Both the position numbers and the translations under genes were made by a program. From contig NZ_LLWH01000176.1 of NCBI RefSeq assembly GCF_001411475.1, positions 47,648-111,647 on the forward strand: a stretch of 64,000 nt of DNA, in the 5' to 3' direction. The notes beneath the pieces were generated by a model. That model worked only from the letters and a program-made list of their open reading frames with translations, had not been told where the DNA came from and searched no databases. This DNA comes from Pseudomonas endophytica (lineage in GTDB: Bacteria; Pseudomonadota; Gammaproteobacteria; Pseudomonadales; Pseudomonadaceae). This document shows positions 35,641-44,685 of the stretch, one piece after another; within the stretch, counting starts at the first letter, position 1; each line of letters starts with the position of its first letter.

Positions 35641-37827
35641 ATGAACCCTTTATCTGCCCCGATACGCTGGCTGTATTCGCTGGAATGGCGCCGCGGTTTT
35701 TTTGACTGGGCGCGCAGCGATGGTGTGACCTGGGTGCATATTTTCAAAGTCTTGATTGCTGCCTTCCTGACCCTATGGCTGGCCATGCGTCTGGAACTGC
35801 CGCAACCACGTACCGCCATGATCACCGTCTTTATCGTGATGCAACCGCAAAGCGGCCAAGTGTTCGCCAAAAGCTTTTATCGGTTTTTAGGCACCCTGAC
35901 CGGGTCGGCGGTAATGGTGGCGTTGATCGCCTTGTTTGCCCAAAACACCGTGTTGTTTCTAGGCTCGCTGGCGATATGGGTCGGTATCTGCTCGGCCGGT
36001 GCGGCGCGTTGCCGTAACTTTCGAGCCTATGGTTTCGTTCTGGCCGGTTACACCGCAGCGATGGTCGGTCTACCCGCATTGGCACACCCGGACGGTGCGT
36101 TTATGGCCGCGGTCTGGCGCGTGCTGGAGATCTCGCTGGGCATCTTGTGCTCAACCGTGGTCAGCGCCGCGATTTTGCCCAAAACCGCTGGCGCCGCGAT
36201 GCATGACGCGCTGTATAAACGCTTTGGCGTGTTTGCCGGGTTTGTGGCTGAAGGTCTACGCGGGCAATCAACGCAACAAGCCTACGAAGCCAGCAACGTG
36301 CGCTTCATCGGTGAAAGCGTGGGCCTAGAAGGCATGCGTAGCGTGACGGTCTTTGAAGACCCGCACATGCGCCGTCGCAGTGGTCGTCTGAGCCGTCTAA
36401 ACAGCGAGTTTATGGCCGTGACCACGCGCTTCAATGCCCTGCATCAACTGCTGGCACGGTTGCGTTCGCGCGGGGCCGGGCAGGGGATTTCGAGGGTCGA
36501 ACCCGAGATGGAATTACTGGCGCAGTTGCTTGAGGCTTATTCCGGCCGCGCGTTGACCGATAAAGACGCTGCGGTTCTAGCCGAGCAATTGGCCGAATTC
36601 AAAGCCCGCTTGCCCGCGCAGATACGCGCCCTGCGGGTGAGCTTTTTGGACAGCCAACCCAGCGACACTGAGTTTTTAGACTTCAACACCGCCTTTGAGC
36701 TGCTATTTCGGTTTGTCGACGATTTACACAACTACGCGCTCACCCACGCGTCGCTGGCCGATCATACCCACGAGCGTGAGCGTTGGGACCAGCCGTTTAT
36801 CTCGCAGACCAACTGGTGGTCGGCGGCGGCGTCAGGGATTCGGGCAGCCTTTATTCTGGTCGTGCTGGGCACTTACTGGGTGATGACGGCCTGGCCGAGC
36901 GGCGCCACCATGACCCTGATTGCCGCCGCCACCGTTGGCCTGTCGGCCGCCACACCCAACCCTAAGCGCATGGCCTTTCAAATGGCGTGCGGGACGTTTA
37001 TTGGGGCGGTGGTGGGTTTTGTCGAAATGTTCTTTGTGTTACCGAACATTGATGGTTTCCCGTTGCTGTGTTTGGTCCTCGCTCCCGTCATCGTCTTCGG
37101 CTCGTTTCTGACCTCTCGGGCCAATTACGTGGGTGTCGGGCTTGGCTTGCTGATCTTTTTCAGCACCGGTTCGGTGCCCGACAACCTGACGATTTACAAC
37201 CCGTATCAGTTCATCAACGACTACATCGCCATGGTGATGGGCATGCTGGTGTGTGCGGCGGCGGGGGCAATTATTTTGCCGCCCAACAGCCATTGGCTAT
37301 GGAGCCGACTGGAACAAGACCTGCGTGAACAAGTGGTGTACGCCATCAGCGGCAAGTTGCGCGGCTTGAGCTCCAGCTTGGAAAGCCGCACCCGTGACCT
37401 GATGCATCAGGCTTACGGCTTAGCGGCGGGTCAGCCCAAGGTGCAACGTGAACTGCTGGGCTGGATGTTCGTAGTGCTGGAAGTGGGCCACGCGATCATC
37501 GAGTTGCGCAAAGAACAGGCGATTTTGCCAATTCACCCGGCCTATGCCGAATCGCAGCCGTGGCGTCAGGCCATTCGGGTGATGGGCCGTGCGCTGGTGC
37601 GCTTGTTTATCGTCCCTAACGCTAACAACCTTGAACGTGGGTTGATCGCTGTGGATCACGCCATTAGCCGCGTTCAAGCCGCCGACGAACCGTTTGCGCG
37701 CAACTTCGACACCTCAGCGTTGGTGCGGGTGCAAAGCTATCTGCACTTTATCCGCACCTCACTCCTAGACCCGCAATCACCGCTGGCGGCCCACGCTCAG
37801 CCGCAAGGACTTGAACATGCCTCGTGA
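35641..37827 (+). CDS. FUSC-family aromatic-acid efflux protein (AaeB-like)
   Basis: Inner-membrane protein of 728 residues with two FUSC membrane blocks (helices around residues 35-160 and 385-530) separated by long soluble segments, as in AaeB. Recognisable stretches are TAMITVFIVMQPQSGQVFAK and TLIAAATVGLSAATPNPKRM. It probably exports aromatic carboxylates or related compounds with the downstream HlyD protein and upstream NodT channel. GGAG before ATG 35641 supports the start. Its 3' end overlaps the DUF1656 gene. Confidence 0.92.
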   Translation: MNPLSAPIRWLYSLEWRRGFFDWARSDGVTWVHIFKVLIAAFLTLWLAMRLELPQPRTAMITVFIVMQPQSGQVFAKSFYRFLGTLTGSAVMVALIALFAQNTVLFLGSLAIWVGICSAGAARCRNFRAYGFVLAGYTAAMVGLPALAHPDGAFMAAVWRVLEISLGILCSTVVSAAILPKTAGAAMHDALYKRFGVFAGFVAEGLRGQSTQQAYEASNVRFIGESVGLEGMRSVTVFEDPHMRRRSGRLSRLNSEFMAVTTRFNALHQLLARLRSRGAGQGISRVEPEMELLAQLLEAYSGRALTDKDAAVLAEQLAEFKARLPAQIRALRVSFLDSQPSDTEFLDFNTAFELLFRFVDDLHNYALTHASLADHTHERERWDQPFISQTNWWSAAASGIRAAFILVVLGTYWVMTAWPSGATMTLIAAATVGLSAATPNPKRMAFQMACGTFIGAVVGFVEMFFVLPNIDGFPLLCLVLAPVIVFGSFLTSRANYVGVGLGLLIFFSTGSVPDNLTIYNPYQFINDYIAMVMGMLVCAAAGAIILPPNSHWLWSRLEQDLREQVVYAISGKLRGLSSSLESRTRDLMHQAYGLAAGQPKVQRELLGWMFVVLEVGHAIIELRKEQAILPIHPAYAESQPWRQAIRVMGRALVRLFIVPNANNLERGLIAVDHAISRVQAADEPFARNFDTSALVRVQSYLHFIRTSLLDPQSPLAAHAQPQGLEHAS

Positions 37828-38017
37828 AATCGCCTTTCACGGCGTCTACATGCCCACCATGACCCTGATGTTTTTTATCGCGGCGGGGTTGGCATGGGGC
37901 TTTGATCGACTGTTTTCTGGCTACGACTTGTATCGTTTTTTCTGGCACCCGGCGCTGCTGCGTCTGAGCCTGTTTGTGTGTCTTTTTGGCGCCTTGGCGC
38001 TCACTGTTTACCGTTGA
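37817..38017 (+). CDS. DUF1656 small membrane protein (AaeX-like)
   Basis: A 66-residue inner-membrane protein with two helices (PTMTLMFFIAAGLAWGF and LLRLSLFVCLFGALALTVY), matching DUF1656/AaeX, which accompanies FUSC pumps. AAGGA upstream of ATG 37817 fixes the start; it overlaps the FUSC gene by 11 bases and precedes the HlyD gene by 10. Confidence 0.9.
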   Translation: MPREIAFHGVYMPTMTLMFFIAAGLAWGFDRLFSGYDLYRFFWHPALLRLSLFVCLFGALALTVYR

Positions 38018-38027
38018 GACTGATCCG

Positions 38028-38888
38028 ATGAAAAAGTTCTTCAGCCTACTTGCCACCTTGCTGGTGTTGACCCTTGCGATAGGCATTGGCCGTAGCCTTT
38101 GGGAGCATTACATGAACACCCCGTGGACCCGCGACGGGCGTGTCCGAGCGGACATCATCAACGTCGCCGCAGACGTCAACGGCTACGTGGTGAACGTGCC
38201 GGTCAACGATAACCAGTTGGTGAAAAAGGGCGATGTACTGCTAGAAATCGACCCTGAGCACTACCAAATTGCCGTCAAGCAAGCCGAGTCGCTGTTGGCC
38301 TCACGCAAAGCCACGTGGGAAATGCGCAAACAGAACGCCCGTCGTCGAGCAGACATGGACAACCTGGTGATCTCCCGTGAAAACCGCGATGACGCCAGCA
38401 ACATTGCTGACTCGGCGCTGGCGGATTATCAGCACGCCCAAGCGCAACTTGATGCGGCCAGGCTCAACCTCAAGCGCACCAAGGTGGTGGCGACGGTTGA
38501 CGGCTACGTGACCAACCTCAACGTGCATCCAGGCGACTATGCCCGGGTTGGCGATCCGAAAATGGCCGTGATCGATAAACACTCGTTTTGGGTGTATGGC
38601 TTCTTCGAAGAAACCAAACTGCCGCACATTCGCGTTGGCGACAGCGCTGAACTGCAAATGATGAGCGGTGAGGTATTAAAGGGCCACGTAGAAAGCATCT
38701 CGCGAGGCATCTACGACCGCGACAACCCGCAAAGCCGCGAGTTAATCGCCGACGTGAACCCGACGTTCAATTGGGTTCGGTTGGCCCAACGTGTCCCGGT
38801 GCGTATCCACATCGACGAAATCCCGGAGGGTTACCTGCTGGCAGCCGGCACCACCTGCACCGTGATAGTTGATCAGGCGGGTCAATAA
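38028..38888 (+). CDS. HlyD-family periplasmic adaptor (AaeA-like)
   Basis: Membrane-fusion protein of 286 residues with an N-terminal anchor helix (FFSLLATLLVLTLAIGIG). Its lipoyl/barrel halves are split by a short coiled-coil (VNVAADVNGYVVNVPVNDNQ-like start, LDAARLNLKRTKVVATVDGY, HPGDYARVGDPKMAVID). It links the inner-membrane FUSC protein to the NodT channel. The family start MKKFF is at ATG 38028. It is last of the four-gene pump operon. Confidence 0.92.
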   Translation: MKKFFSLLATLLVLTLAIGIGRSLWEHYMNTPWTRDGRVRADIINVAADVNGYVVNVPVNDNQLVKKGDVLLEIDPEHYQIAVKQAESLLASRKATWEMRKQNARRRADMDNLVISRENRDDASNIADSALADYQHAQAQLDAARLNLKRTKVVATVDGYVTNLNVHPGDYARVGDPKMAVIDKHSFWVYGFFEETKLPHIRVGDSAELQMMSGEVLKGHVESISRGIYDRDNPQSRELIADVNPTFNWVRLAQRVPVRIHIDEIPEGYLLAAGTTCTVIVDQAGQ

Positions 38889-38966
38889 GGGTATGTGAGT
38901 ATGAGTAGAGCGGCTGCTACCTAAGTGGACGCATGCCCCTTAAACAGCTTATTGCCTGGAGATGAC

Positions 38967-39368
38967 ATGTTCAGCCACATTCAGATTGGCGCTCGTGACC
39001 TTACGACCCTGATTGCTTTTTACGATGCGGTACTCATGGCGTTGGGATTAACACGCCTACCGGATGCTAACGATGGCGGCCCCGCCGGAGCGGGCTGGCA
39101 CCGTTCTGGGCACAGTTGGCCACAGTTTTATGTTCAATTACCTTTTAACGGATTACCTGCAACCTCGGGCAACGGTGTACAGGTCAGCTTTGCCGCAAGC
39201 TCCCAGGAGCAAGTACGCGCTGCCTGGGAAGCTGCGATGGTATCAGGTGGCCAGGATGAAGGGGCTCCCGGTTTGCGACCGCAGTATGCTGCCGACTATT
39301 TTGGAGCCTATTGCCGAGATCCAGAGGGCAATAAACTCTGTTTTGTGCATGCTGAAGGCTTGAAATGA
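38967..39368 (+). CDS. VOC-family protein
   Basis: A 133-residue glyoxalase/bleomycin-resistance-fold protein. It has MFSHIQIGARDLTTLIAFYD at the N-terminus, and FGAYCRDPEGNKLCFVHAEG at the C-terminus carrying the metal-type Glu region. Such single-domain VOC proteins are usually annotated as lactoylglutathione lyase-like; the reaction is unknown. CTGGAG upstream of ATG 38967 gives the start. It is followed by 400 bases of repeats. Confidence 0.88.
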   Translation: MFSHIQIGARDLTTLIAFYDAVLMALGLTRLPDANDGGPAGAGWHRSGHSWPQFYVQLPFNGLPATSGNGVQVSFAASSQEQVRAAWEAAMVSGGQDEGAPGLRPQYAADYFGAYCRDPEGNKLCFVHAEGLK

Positions 39369-39769
39369 CGGGCCACTATGTCTCCAACTTTTGGGCGCAG
39401 TTGATTCTTTAACGATCAACAGATCGCAGCCTGCGGCAGCTCTTATCAAACATGCATTAAGTTATTGATTTCAAAAGGCGCCACTGTGTTTGTATTTACA
39501 CAGGGTGTGTTGGCAGACAAATATCCCGTGTAGGAGCTGCCGCAGGCTGCGATCTTTTGATGTTGCGGTAGAAGATCAAAAGATCGCAGGCTGCGCCAGC
39601 TCCTACAACGTTTAGGGCGCAGATCATCCATGCGTAGGAGCGAGCTTGCTCGCGATCTTTTGATCTAAGAAGCCCCGTTAAACCGCGCTGGCCTCACACA
39701 CATTTTGCGCAGAGAGCAACCCGTCAGCGATTACACATCGCCTCAACATCCGATCAAGCAGTCACTGAC
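39369..39769. repeat. Array of REP elements
   Basis: At least four REP arms: GATCGCAGCCTGCGGCAGC near 39422, a long inverted pair at 39531-39606 (GTAGGAGCTGCCGCAGGCTG and GATCGCAGGCTGCGCCAGC), and TAGGAGCGAGCTTGCTCGCG near 39634-39665. Both REP subtypes occur together. No credible gene lies in this 401-base gap. Confidence 0.82.
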
Positions 39770-40165
39770 TCAACCCGCAACAAACGTTTCGTGCAGGTGG
39801 CGCCACACCACCACACCTGTGGCGTTGCGCTCAAACACCACAGTCGCCCGACGGTCTGTGCGATTACCGTTGTGTTCTTCTTGCAACTCTCGATAGCTAA
39901 CCACCGCGCCCTCGGCGTGCAACGCAATACCTTGGAACTCGCTAAGGGTGATGGTTAACCCCGGACGCGCCCCACGCAGTTGCTCAAATAGCCCCTCTAC
40001 ACCGTCGGCATCCAACACCTTGCCCGTGCACGTCACCATCGAAAACTGCGGTGAGAAGCGTGCGAGCAGGGTGGGCAGCACGCCAGGCGTAAGCCCGGAA
40101 AACCAGCCTTCAATTTCAACATGGGTTTTGGTTACATGTTCAAAGTAGATCGAATAATCAGTCAT
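39770..40165 (-). CDS. SnoaL/NTF2-like protein
   Basis: A 131-residue protein with the cone-shaped NTF2/SnoaL pattern: YFEHVTKTHVEIEGWFSG, LLARFSPQFSMVTCTGKVLD, and VVFERNATGVVVWRHLHETF. It could be a small enzyme or binding protein; the catalytic residues are not assignable. The start at ATG 40165 is supported by GGA seven bases upstream. It lies 13 bases after the MFS gene and probably shares its transcript. Confidence 0.8.
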   Translation of the reverse strand: MTDYSIYFEHVTKTHVEIEGWFSGLTPGVLPTLLARFSPQFSMVTCTGKVLDADGVEGLFEQLRGARPGLTITLSEFQGIALHAEGAVVSYRELQEEHNGNRTDRRATVVFERNATGVVVWRHLHETFVAG

Positions 40166-40178
40166 CACTATGTCCAGG

Positions 40179-41402
40179 TTAAGGCGCCAGCAAGGCCAGC
40201 ACGTGCGGAGTATTCAGGCGTAACACGAGAATGAGCGGCGCCAGCGTTAATGCGCAACCGATGGCAAAGCATAGGGCAAAGGCGTTGGGCGTCGAGGTGA
40301 TTGTGCTTAAGGTCGCAAACACCGCCATCATCAGCGCCGGGCCTAGCAGGAAGCTCAACTGCCGGTTGAGATTCCACAGCGCGCTGGCGTGCCCCATGCG
40401 CTCGGCTGTCACATCAATAAAGGCGGTATTTTGCGCGGTGCTACTGCACAAGCTGCCACCAAAGCCCATCAACGCGTAAAGCAGCATCGCCAGCCAGGTG
40501 TTGTTGCTGTCCAGTTGAATCAACAAGCCAATGCCCAACGCTTGTGCGCTCATCCCCAGCAGCAGTAATGGCTTAGGGCCGAGACGGTTGAATTGAACAC
40601 GGCTCAACGTGATGCCCACTGCGGAGGCCAGCGCCCACGGCAGCATCAATGCGCCGGTCTGGGTGGGGCTAAAGCCCAACTGATGCAGATACAAAATACT
40701 CACCAGTTGCGTGCCGATAAAAATCCCCGCCACACACACGTACATAAGCATGGCGACCCGTAGCAGCGGGCTTTTCAGCAAACCGCCCATGTGCTGGGCA
40801 CCGCTTGCTAGGCTGCTGAAGCTGAGCGCAGGGCGCGAGGTGAGGCGCGGCTCAGGTTTGAGCCACAGCCCAGCCAGCATCAAGGCCAGCACGGCAAATG
40901 GCAGGTTGGCGTAAAAAATCCCACGCCATGACCATGACTCAACCACCCAGCCGCCGAGCGCCGGTGACAGCGCGGGCACCAGCAGCGCGACCGATAGAAT
41001 TATCGACGTCAAGCGCGCCCGCTCACGCACCGGAAAGTGTCGGTAGACCATGGCCTGACCGACCGGAATCAATAATCCGCCGCCCAAGCCTTGGAGCAAC
41101 CGCCAACCAATCAGGGTTTCTATGGAAGACGCTTGCGCCACACACCACGACGCGACACTGAACAACACGAGCGAGGCTACGATCAGGCGCTTTTCGCCAA
41201 ACACCGCCGCGAGCCACACACTGGGCAAGATAATCAGCGTAAGGCCGAGCATGTAGGCATTACCGATCCAAGCCAGTTGATTGACCGAGGCGTGCAAGGT
41301 CTGGCCGATCTGCGGATAAGCAATCGACGCCGCGAACATGTTGACTAAGTCCAGTGCAAAGCCCAGTAAATACACCAACGCGAGTTTGTTGCGATAAGCC
41401 AT
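40179..41402 (-). CDS. MFS transporter
   Basis: A 407-residue, 12-helix major-facilitator transporter. It has the family motif A region (GNAYMLGLTLIILPSVWLAA then VFGEKR) and the drug-antiporter motif C region (LLVPALSPALGGWVVESWSW, G-x8-G-x3-G-P type). Drug or metabolite export is likely. AAGGAG precedes ATG 41402. It is divergent from a LysR gene, with a 23-base palindrome between them. Confidence 0.9.
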   Translation of the reverse strand: MAYRNKLALVYLLGFALDLVNMFAASIAYPQIGQTLHASVNQLAWIGNAYMLGLTLIILPSVWLAAVFGEKRLIVASLVLFSVASWCVAQASSIETLIGWRLLQGLGGGLLIPVGQAMVYRHFPVRERARLTSIILSVALLVPALSPALGGWVVESWSWRGIFYANLPFAVLALMLAGLWLKPEPRLTSRPALSFSSLASGAQHMGGLLKSPLLRVAMLMYVCVAGIFIGTQLVSILYLHQLGFSPTQTGALMLPWALASAVGITLSRVQFNRLGPKPLLLLGMSAQALGIGLLIQLDSNNTWLAMLLYALMGFGGSLCSSTAQNTAFIDVTAERMGHASALWNLNRQLSFLLGPALMMAVFATLSTITSTPNAFALCFAIGCALTLAPLILVLRLNTPHVLALLAP

Positions 41403-41473
41403 GCGGGGCTCCTTGATAGAGCCTGCACAGTAAGCAGCTTTTTCGTTTAGAGAAACCGTCAGCGGCCTGCTAG

Positions 41474-41496
41474 ATTGTCAAAATTATTTTGACAAT
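41474..41496. promoter_or_regulatory. Perfect palindrome, likely LysR operator
   Basis: Arms ATTGTCAAAAT and ATTTTGACAAT are perfectly complementary around a central T, within the 107-base gap between the divergent MFS and LysR genes. It contains the T-N11-A-type symmetry expected of LysR sites. Confidence 0.7.
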
Positions 41497-41509
41497 TGGC
41501 GGGTTAAAC

Positions 41510-42394
41510 ATGGTCAGTCTCGATCGTTTCGACACCTTTAAGGCTGTGGTCGAAGCGGGCTCTTTAACCGCCGCCGCTGATTTACTGGGCCAGACCCGAG
41601 CGGTGGTCAGTTTCAACATCAAACGGCTGGAGGCTGAACTGGGGGTGACCTTGCTCACACGCAATACCCGGCGCTTGGCACTGACCGAGGCGGGTGAGCG
41701 TTTCTATCTGCGCTGCTTGAGCATGCTCGAAGAAGCCCGACTGGCGATTGATGAGGCGCGCAGTGAACACACCGAACTCAAGGGCACGTTGCGCATCACC
41801 ACCACGGTGGAATATGCGTTGGCCAAAGTGGTGCCCGCGCTGGAATTGTTTCGCACCCTACACCCTGATCTGGATGTGCATCTCTCAACGTCCTCAACCC
41901 ATGCCGACCTGATCTCAGAGCGTTTTGACGTAGCCCTTAGGCTGGGCCGCATCCTCGACTCCAGCCATCGCGCCGTGCAGTTGAGTACCTTTGACATTCT
42001 TGCAGTGGCTTCGCCGACCTTTATCGCCAATCAGTTGCCGATCAATAGCGTACAAGCCCTTGAGCAAACCCCGTGGCTGGAACACGGGAGGGTTGGGGAA
42101 TTGAGCATCACCGAGTTGAGTAGCGGGGTCGTTAGGCCCTATCAACCCAACCCGGTAAAAGCGCGAATCAAAGCCGACAACTCATCGGTATTGCAAGCGT
42201 TTGCATTAACCGGGCAGGGCGTGGCGATCCTGCCCGACTGGCTAATCGAGGACGATTTGAAGGCGGGTCGGTTAGTGCACTTGCTGCCCGGCTGGCAACT
42301 CACGCGCCAAGGGATTTACGCGTTGTACCCCGACACTCGGCATCTGCCGCTAAAGGTGCGGGTGTTTATTGATTTTATGAAAAACAGTCGATGA
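41510..42394 (+). CDS. LysR-family regulator
   Basis: A 294-residue LysR-type regulator (MVSLDRFDTFKAVVEAGSLT, then GQTRAVVSFNIKRLEAELGV in the winged helix; effector domain from LKGTLRITTTVEYALAKVVP). ATG 41510 begins right after the palindrome at 41474-41496, which it likely binds to control itself and the divergent MFS/SnoaL-like genes. It is the last ordinary gene before the phosphoramidate-type cluster and runs in the same direction, but nothing ties it to that cluster. Confidence 0.9.
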   Translation: MVSLDRFDTFKAVVEAGSLTAAADLLGQTRAVVSFNIKRLEAELGVTLLTRNTRRLALTEAGERFYLRCLSMLEEARLAIDEARSEHTELKGTLRITTTVEYALAKVVPALELFRTLHPDLDVHLSTSSTHADLISERFDVALRLGRILDSSHRAVQLSTFDILAVASPTFIANQLPINSVQALEQTPWLEHGRVGELSITELSSGVVRPYQPNPVKARIKADNSSVLQAFALTGQGVAILPDWLIEDDLKAGRLVHLLPGWQLTRQGIYALYPDTRHLPLKVRVFIDFMKNSR

Positions 42395-42737
42395 CTCCCA
42401 TAGCATCACTCACGTGGTGGCTGCCTTTAGCTCATCTAAAAGTTCAGATCGAATGTGGATCAAAGGCCTCTTTGTGCTGACTTTTTGGTATTTGAAATAT
42501 CGGCTTGGTAAGTGTCAGAAAATATGGGGAAAGCCAAAAATAGAGTGAGCTTTTGAGCGAGGAATTATGTGCTATTTAAAATTGTGTCGGTGGTGGCTGG
42601 CAATGGCTTAAGGGTTTTCCTGCTAAATTGTAGGGTACTTCCTTAAATCTTTAACAGTTGATTTTATGTGTTGTTTTTAGTTTTTCCTCATTCTAGTGTG
42701 CTTGTCGTTAGCAGGCGTTTATTGGGTGGGGAAGCAT
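42395..42737 (+). other. A+T-rich leader region of the biosynthetic cluster
   Basis: 343 bases without a gene, visibly richer in A and T than the preceding sequence. It probably holds the cluster promoter: a TGGCAA (42597-42602) and a TGCTAAATT stretch (42621-42629) are possible -35/-10 elements, with low confidence. No repeats, tRNA or integrase remnants were seen. Confidence 0.45.
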
Positions 42738-43931
42738 ATGCGTACTCTGTGTTCGTTTAAGAAGCTTGCGATTCTTATTTGGATTGTTAATCTAAGTGCC
42801 ATCTGTGCTTCTACGCTAAGTTATATTTACCTCTCTTATTACACGTATAAAGAAACCGGTAGTTTGCTTTACTCGCAGATTGTGCTGTTTTCACCCATGG
42901 TCTTGCCCGTCTTGTTTGTTGGGCAGATTTATAGGCTGTCTGATCGGGTTTCTCCGCGCACACTGCTGATGTTGTCCAATTTTTTAGCATTGATAGTGGT
43001 AGTGTTGGTTTACTCGTTACTGCCAAGTTTTGCACTTGTTGCGATTATTGGCGGCATTTTAATTGGAACAATAGACGCGGTACAGCGGGTGGGCCGAATC
43101 GTTGCCATCAAATGTTATTTCAATTCATCGAATATCGAATCAACCCTTCCTTTAACCCTGACAGCACAGTTCATCGCAGGAGGTATTGCCGGCGCTGCAA
43201 TGATGATGGTCAAGGGTAATATGGTGCCTTGGCATGCGCTAGTGATCACTGCCGTGTTGTTTTCCATAGCGGCCTTCGCCGCCTTTGTGTTGCCTCGCGT
43301 GGAGCGCCCGAAGACTGCCTCAGTCCCCGAGTTTTCGGCGCTAATTCGAACATTTAAGAATCTTTTATATACTCATCCTCAATTGCGTCGTAGTTTCTGG
43401 CAGTTCATTATTTTCGTAAGTGTTTATCAAGGTTTTTTCAACGTGTCGCGCATTACCCTGCCAGCCCATGTTCTCAGTTTGTCGGAGAGTTATGTGGGCT
43501 TGCTGCAAGCGGTCAATAGCATAGCCGCTCTGGGGGGGGCTATTTTTTACTACGTGTTGAGTAAGCGTGGCTACAGAGTGGCGCCACTTTTTATGGCTGC
43601 TATCAGCGCATTTTTCATGGCAATAGCTTCCGGTGGTACCAGTGTGCTCTCTAGTTACGGTGCTTATTTTTTCTATATTTTTTTCTTTGAATTAGTGTTT
43701 TTTAAGTTGCAATCCGATGTCGTGCTTGCAACACCTGACGATGCTATGCCGCTGATTGCGTCAGTTCAGTATGCGGGGGTCTATGCTGGCATGATTGTAG
43801 CAATATTCGTCGGTTCATTATTGCTTGAGTACATGGGCTTGTTTTGGGTGAGTTTAGTATTTATCGCTTTTTATTTCGCAGTTTTTCAGTGTATGGATTT
43901 GTCTTTTAAATCTGTTAAGCGGCCTGTCTAG
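42738..43931 (+). CDS. MFS-type exporter of the phosphoramidate-type cluster
   Basis: A 397-residue polytopic protein with about 12 hydrophobic segments (LAILIWIVNLSAICASTLSY, IVLFSPMVLPVLFVGQIYR, YGAYFFYIFFFELVFFKLQS). It shares the overall MFS layout without clear match to a known drug pump. ATG 42738 has GGGGAAG five bases upstream; an in-frame start at 42696 lacks a site. It is first of six co-directional genes, and I infer that it exports the product. Codon use and base composition are more A+T-rich than the flanking genes. Confidence 0.8.
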   Translation: MRTLCSFKKLAILIWIVNLSAICASTLSYIYLSYYTYKETGSLLYSQIVLFSPMVLPVLFVGQIYRLSDRVSPRTLLMLSNFLALIVVVLVYSLLPSFALVAIIGGILIGTIDAVQRVGRIVAIKCYFNSSNIESTLPLTLTAQFIAGGIAGAAMMMVKGNMVPWHALVITAVLFSIAAFAAFVLPRVERPKTASVPEFSALIRTFKNLLYTHPQLRRSFWQFIIFVSVYQGFFNVSRITLPAHVLSLSESYVGLLQAVNSIAALGGAIFYYVLSKRGYRVAPLFMAAISAFFMAIASGGTSVLSSYGAYFFYIFFFELVFFKLQSDVVLATPDDAMPLIASVQYAGVYAGMIVAIFVGSLLLEYMGLFWVSLVFIAFYFAVFQCMDLSFKSVKRPV

Positions 43932-44050
43932 GGAAGTTGAAATCTCGATCTTTTGGGAAGTTTTCGACAAGCAAATGAATAGGCTGTGTGGATTGGAAGT
44001 CTGTTTGTAGCTTGTTCTGGTTTTTAAATAAAATAAGGAGGTCGTCAGTG

Positions 44051-44668
44051 ATGCGTCAGATAGCGTCGATATTCCCGTTTATTCGATTTTTTGATCTGGC
44101 TAATGGGGTAACAGCTTTTAATATCTTGTTGTCTTTTGCCTCGGTGGCGGCAGCACTACAGGGGAAGCTTACTTGGGCGGCAAGTATTATTTGTTTAGCC
44201 GCGATACTGGATTTTGTCGATGGACACATTGCCAGAACTTGGTTGGCCGGCGATATACCACGGCGTAAGTTTGGTAAGCATCTAGACAGTTTCTCTGACC
44301 TGCTGAATTTTAGTATTGCCCCAGCTTTTGTGTTGGTCTTGCTGCTCCCTTCATCTCTGGCAATTGTCGCGGGTTGTGCCCTGGTGCTGTCTGGTGTTCT
44401 ACGCCTCGCTGTTTTCGCCGTTAAAGACTCCGATGCTCCGATGGAGTATCGCGGTTTGCCAACTACTTATTCTGGTTTGCTGTTCGCGCTCGCTTTCCAG
44501 TCAGTCGCGGCGTACAGAATCGGCGTTCAAGACTTACTGATGCTGATGTTCATCATTGCTTTTTTTCAGATCACGAATCTGAAATTACCGAAATTCAAGG
44601 CCGTCTCCACTGTGACCTTCATTGCGATTGCCTATCCCGTTTGTAGTTTTCTCCTCCATAACGCATAA
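44051..44668 (+). CDS. CDP-alcohol phosphotransferase (PssA-like), predicted phosphoramidyl transferase
   Basis: A 205-residue membrane enzyme with the signature D54-x2-D57-G58-x2-A61-R62-x12-G75-x3-D79-x3-D83 in DFVDGHIAR and FGKHLDSFSDLLNFSIAPA. These aspartates bind two metals and the CDP moiety. The 12-residue spacer after AR is longer than the usual 8. The family moves a phospho group from a CDP donor to an alcohol, releasing CMP. Alongside genes predicted to make cytidine diphosphoramidate, the likely donor is CDP-NH2 and the product an O-phosphoramidate (inference). AAGGAGGT eight bases before ATG 44051 is an excellent ribosome site. Confidence 0.85.
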   Translation: MRQIASIFPFIRFFDLANGVTAFNILLSFASVAAALQGKLTWAASIICLAAILDFVDGHIARTWLAGDIPRRKFGKHLDSFSDLLNFSIAPAFVLVLLLPSSLAIVAGCALVLSGVLRLAVFAVKDSDAPMEYRGLPTTYSGLLFALAFQSVAAYRIGVQDLLMLMFIIAFFQITNLKLPKFKAVSTVTFIAIAYPVCSFLLHNA

Positions 44669-44685
44669 CAATACGGAGCGCTTAT

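Noticed and set aside
39369..39769. Repeat array as a possible CRISPR
   Set aside because: Units are inverted REP palindromes of variable spacing and orientation, with no regular repeat-spacer pattern and no cas genes.
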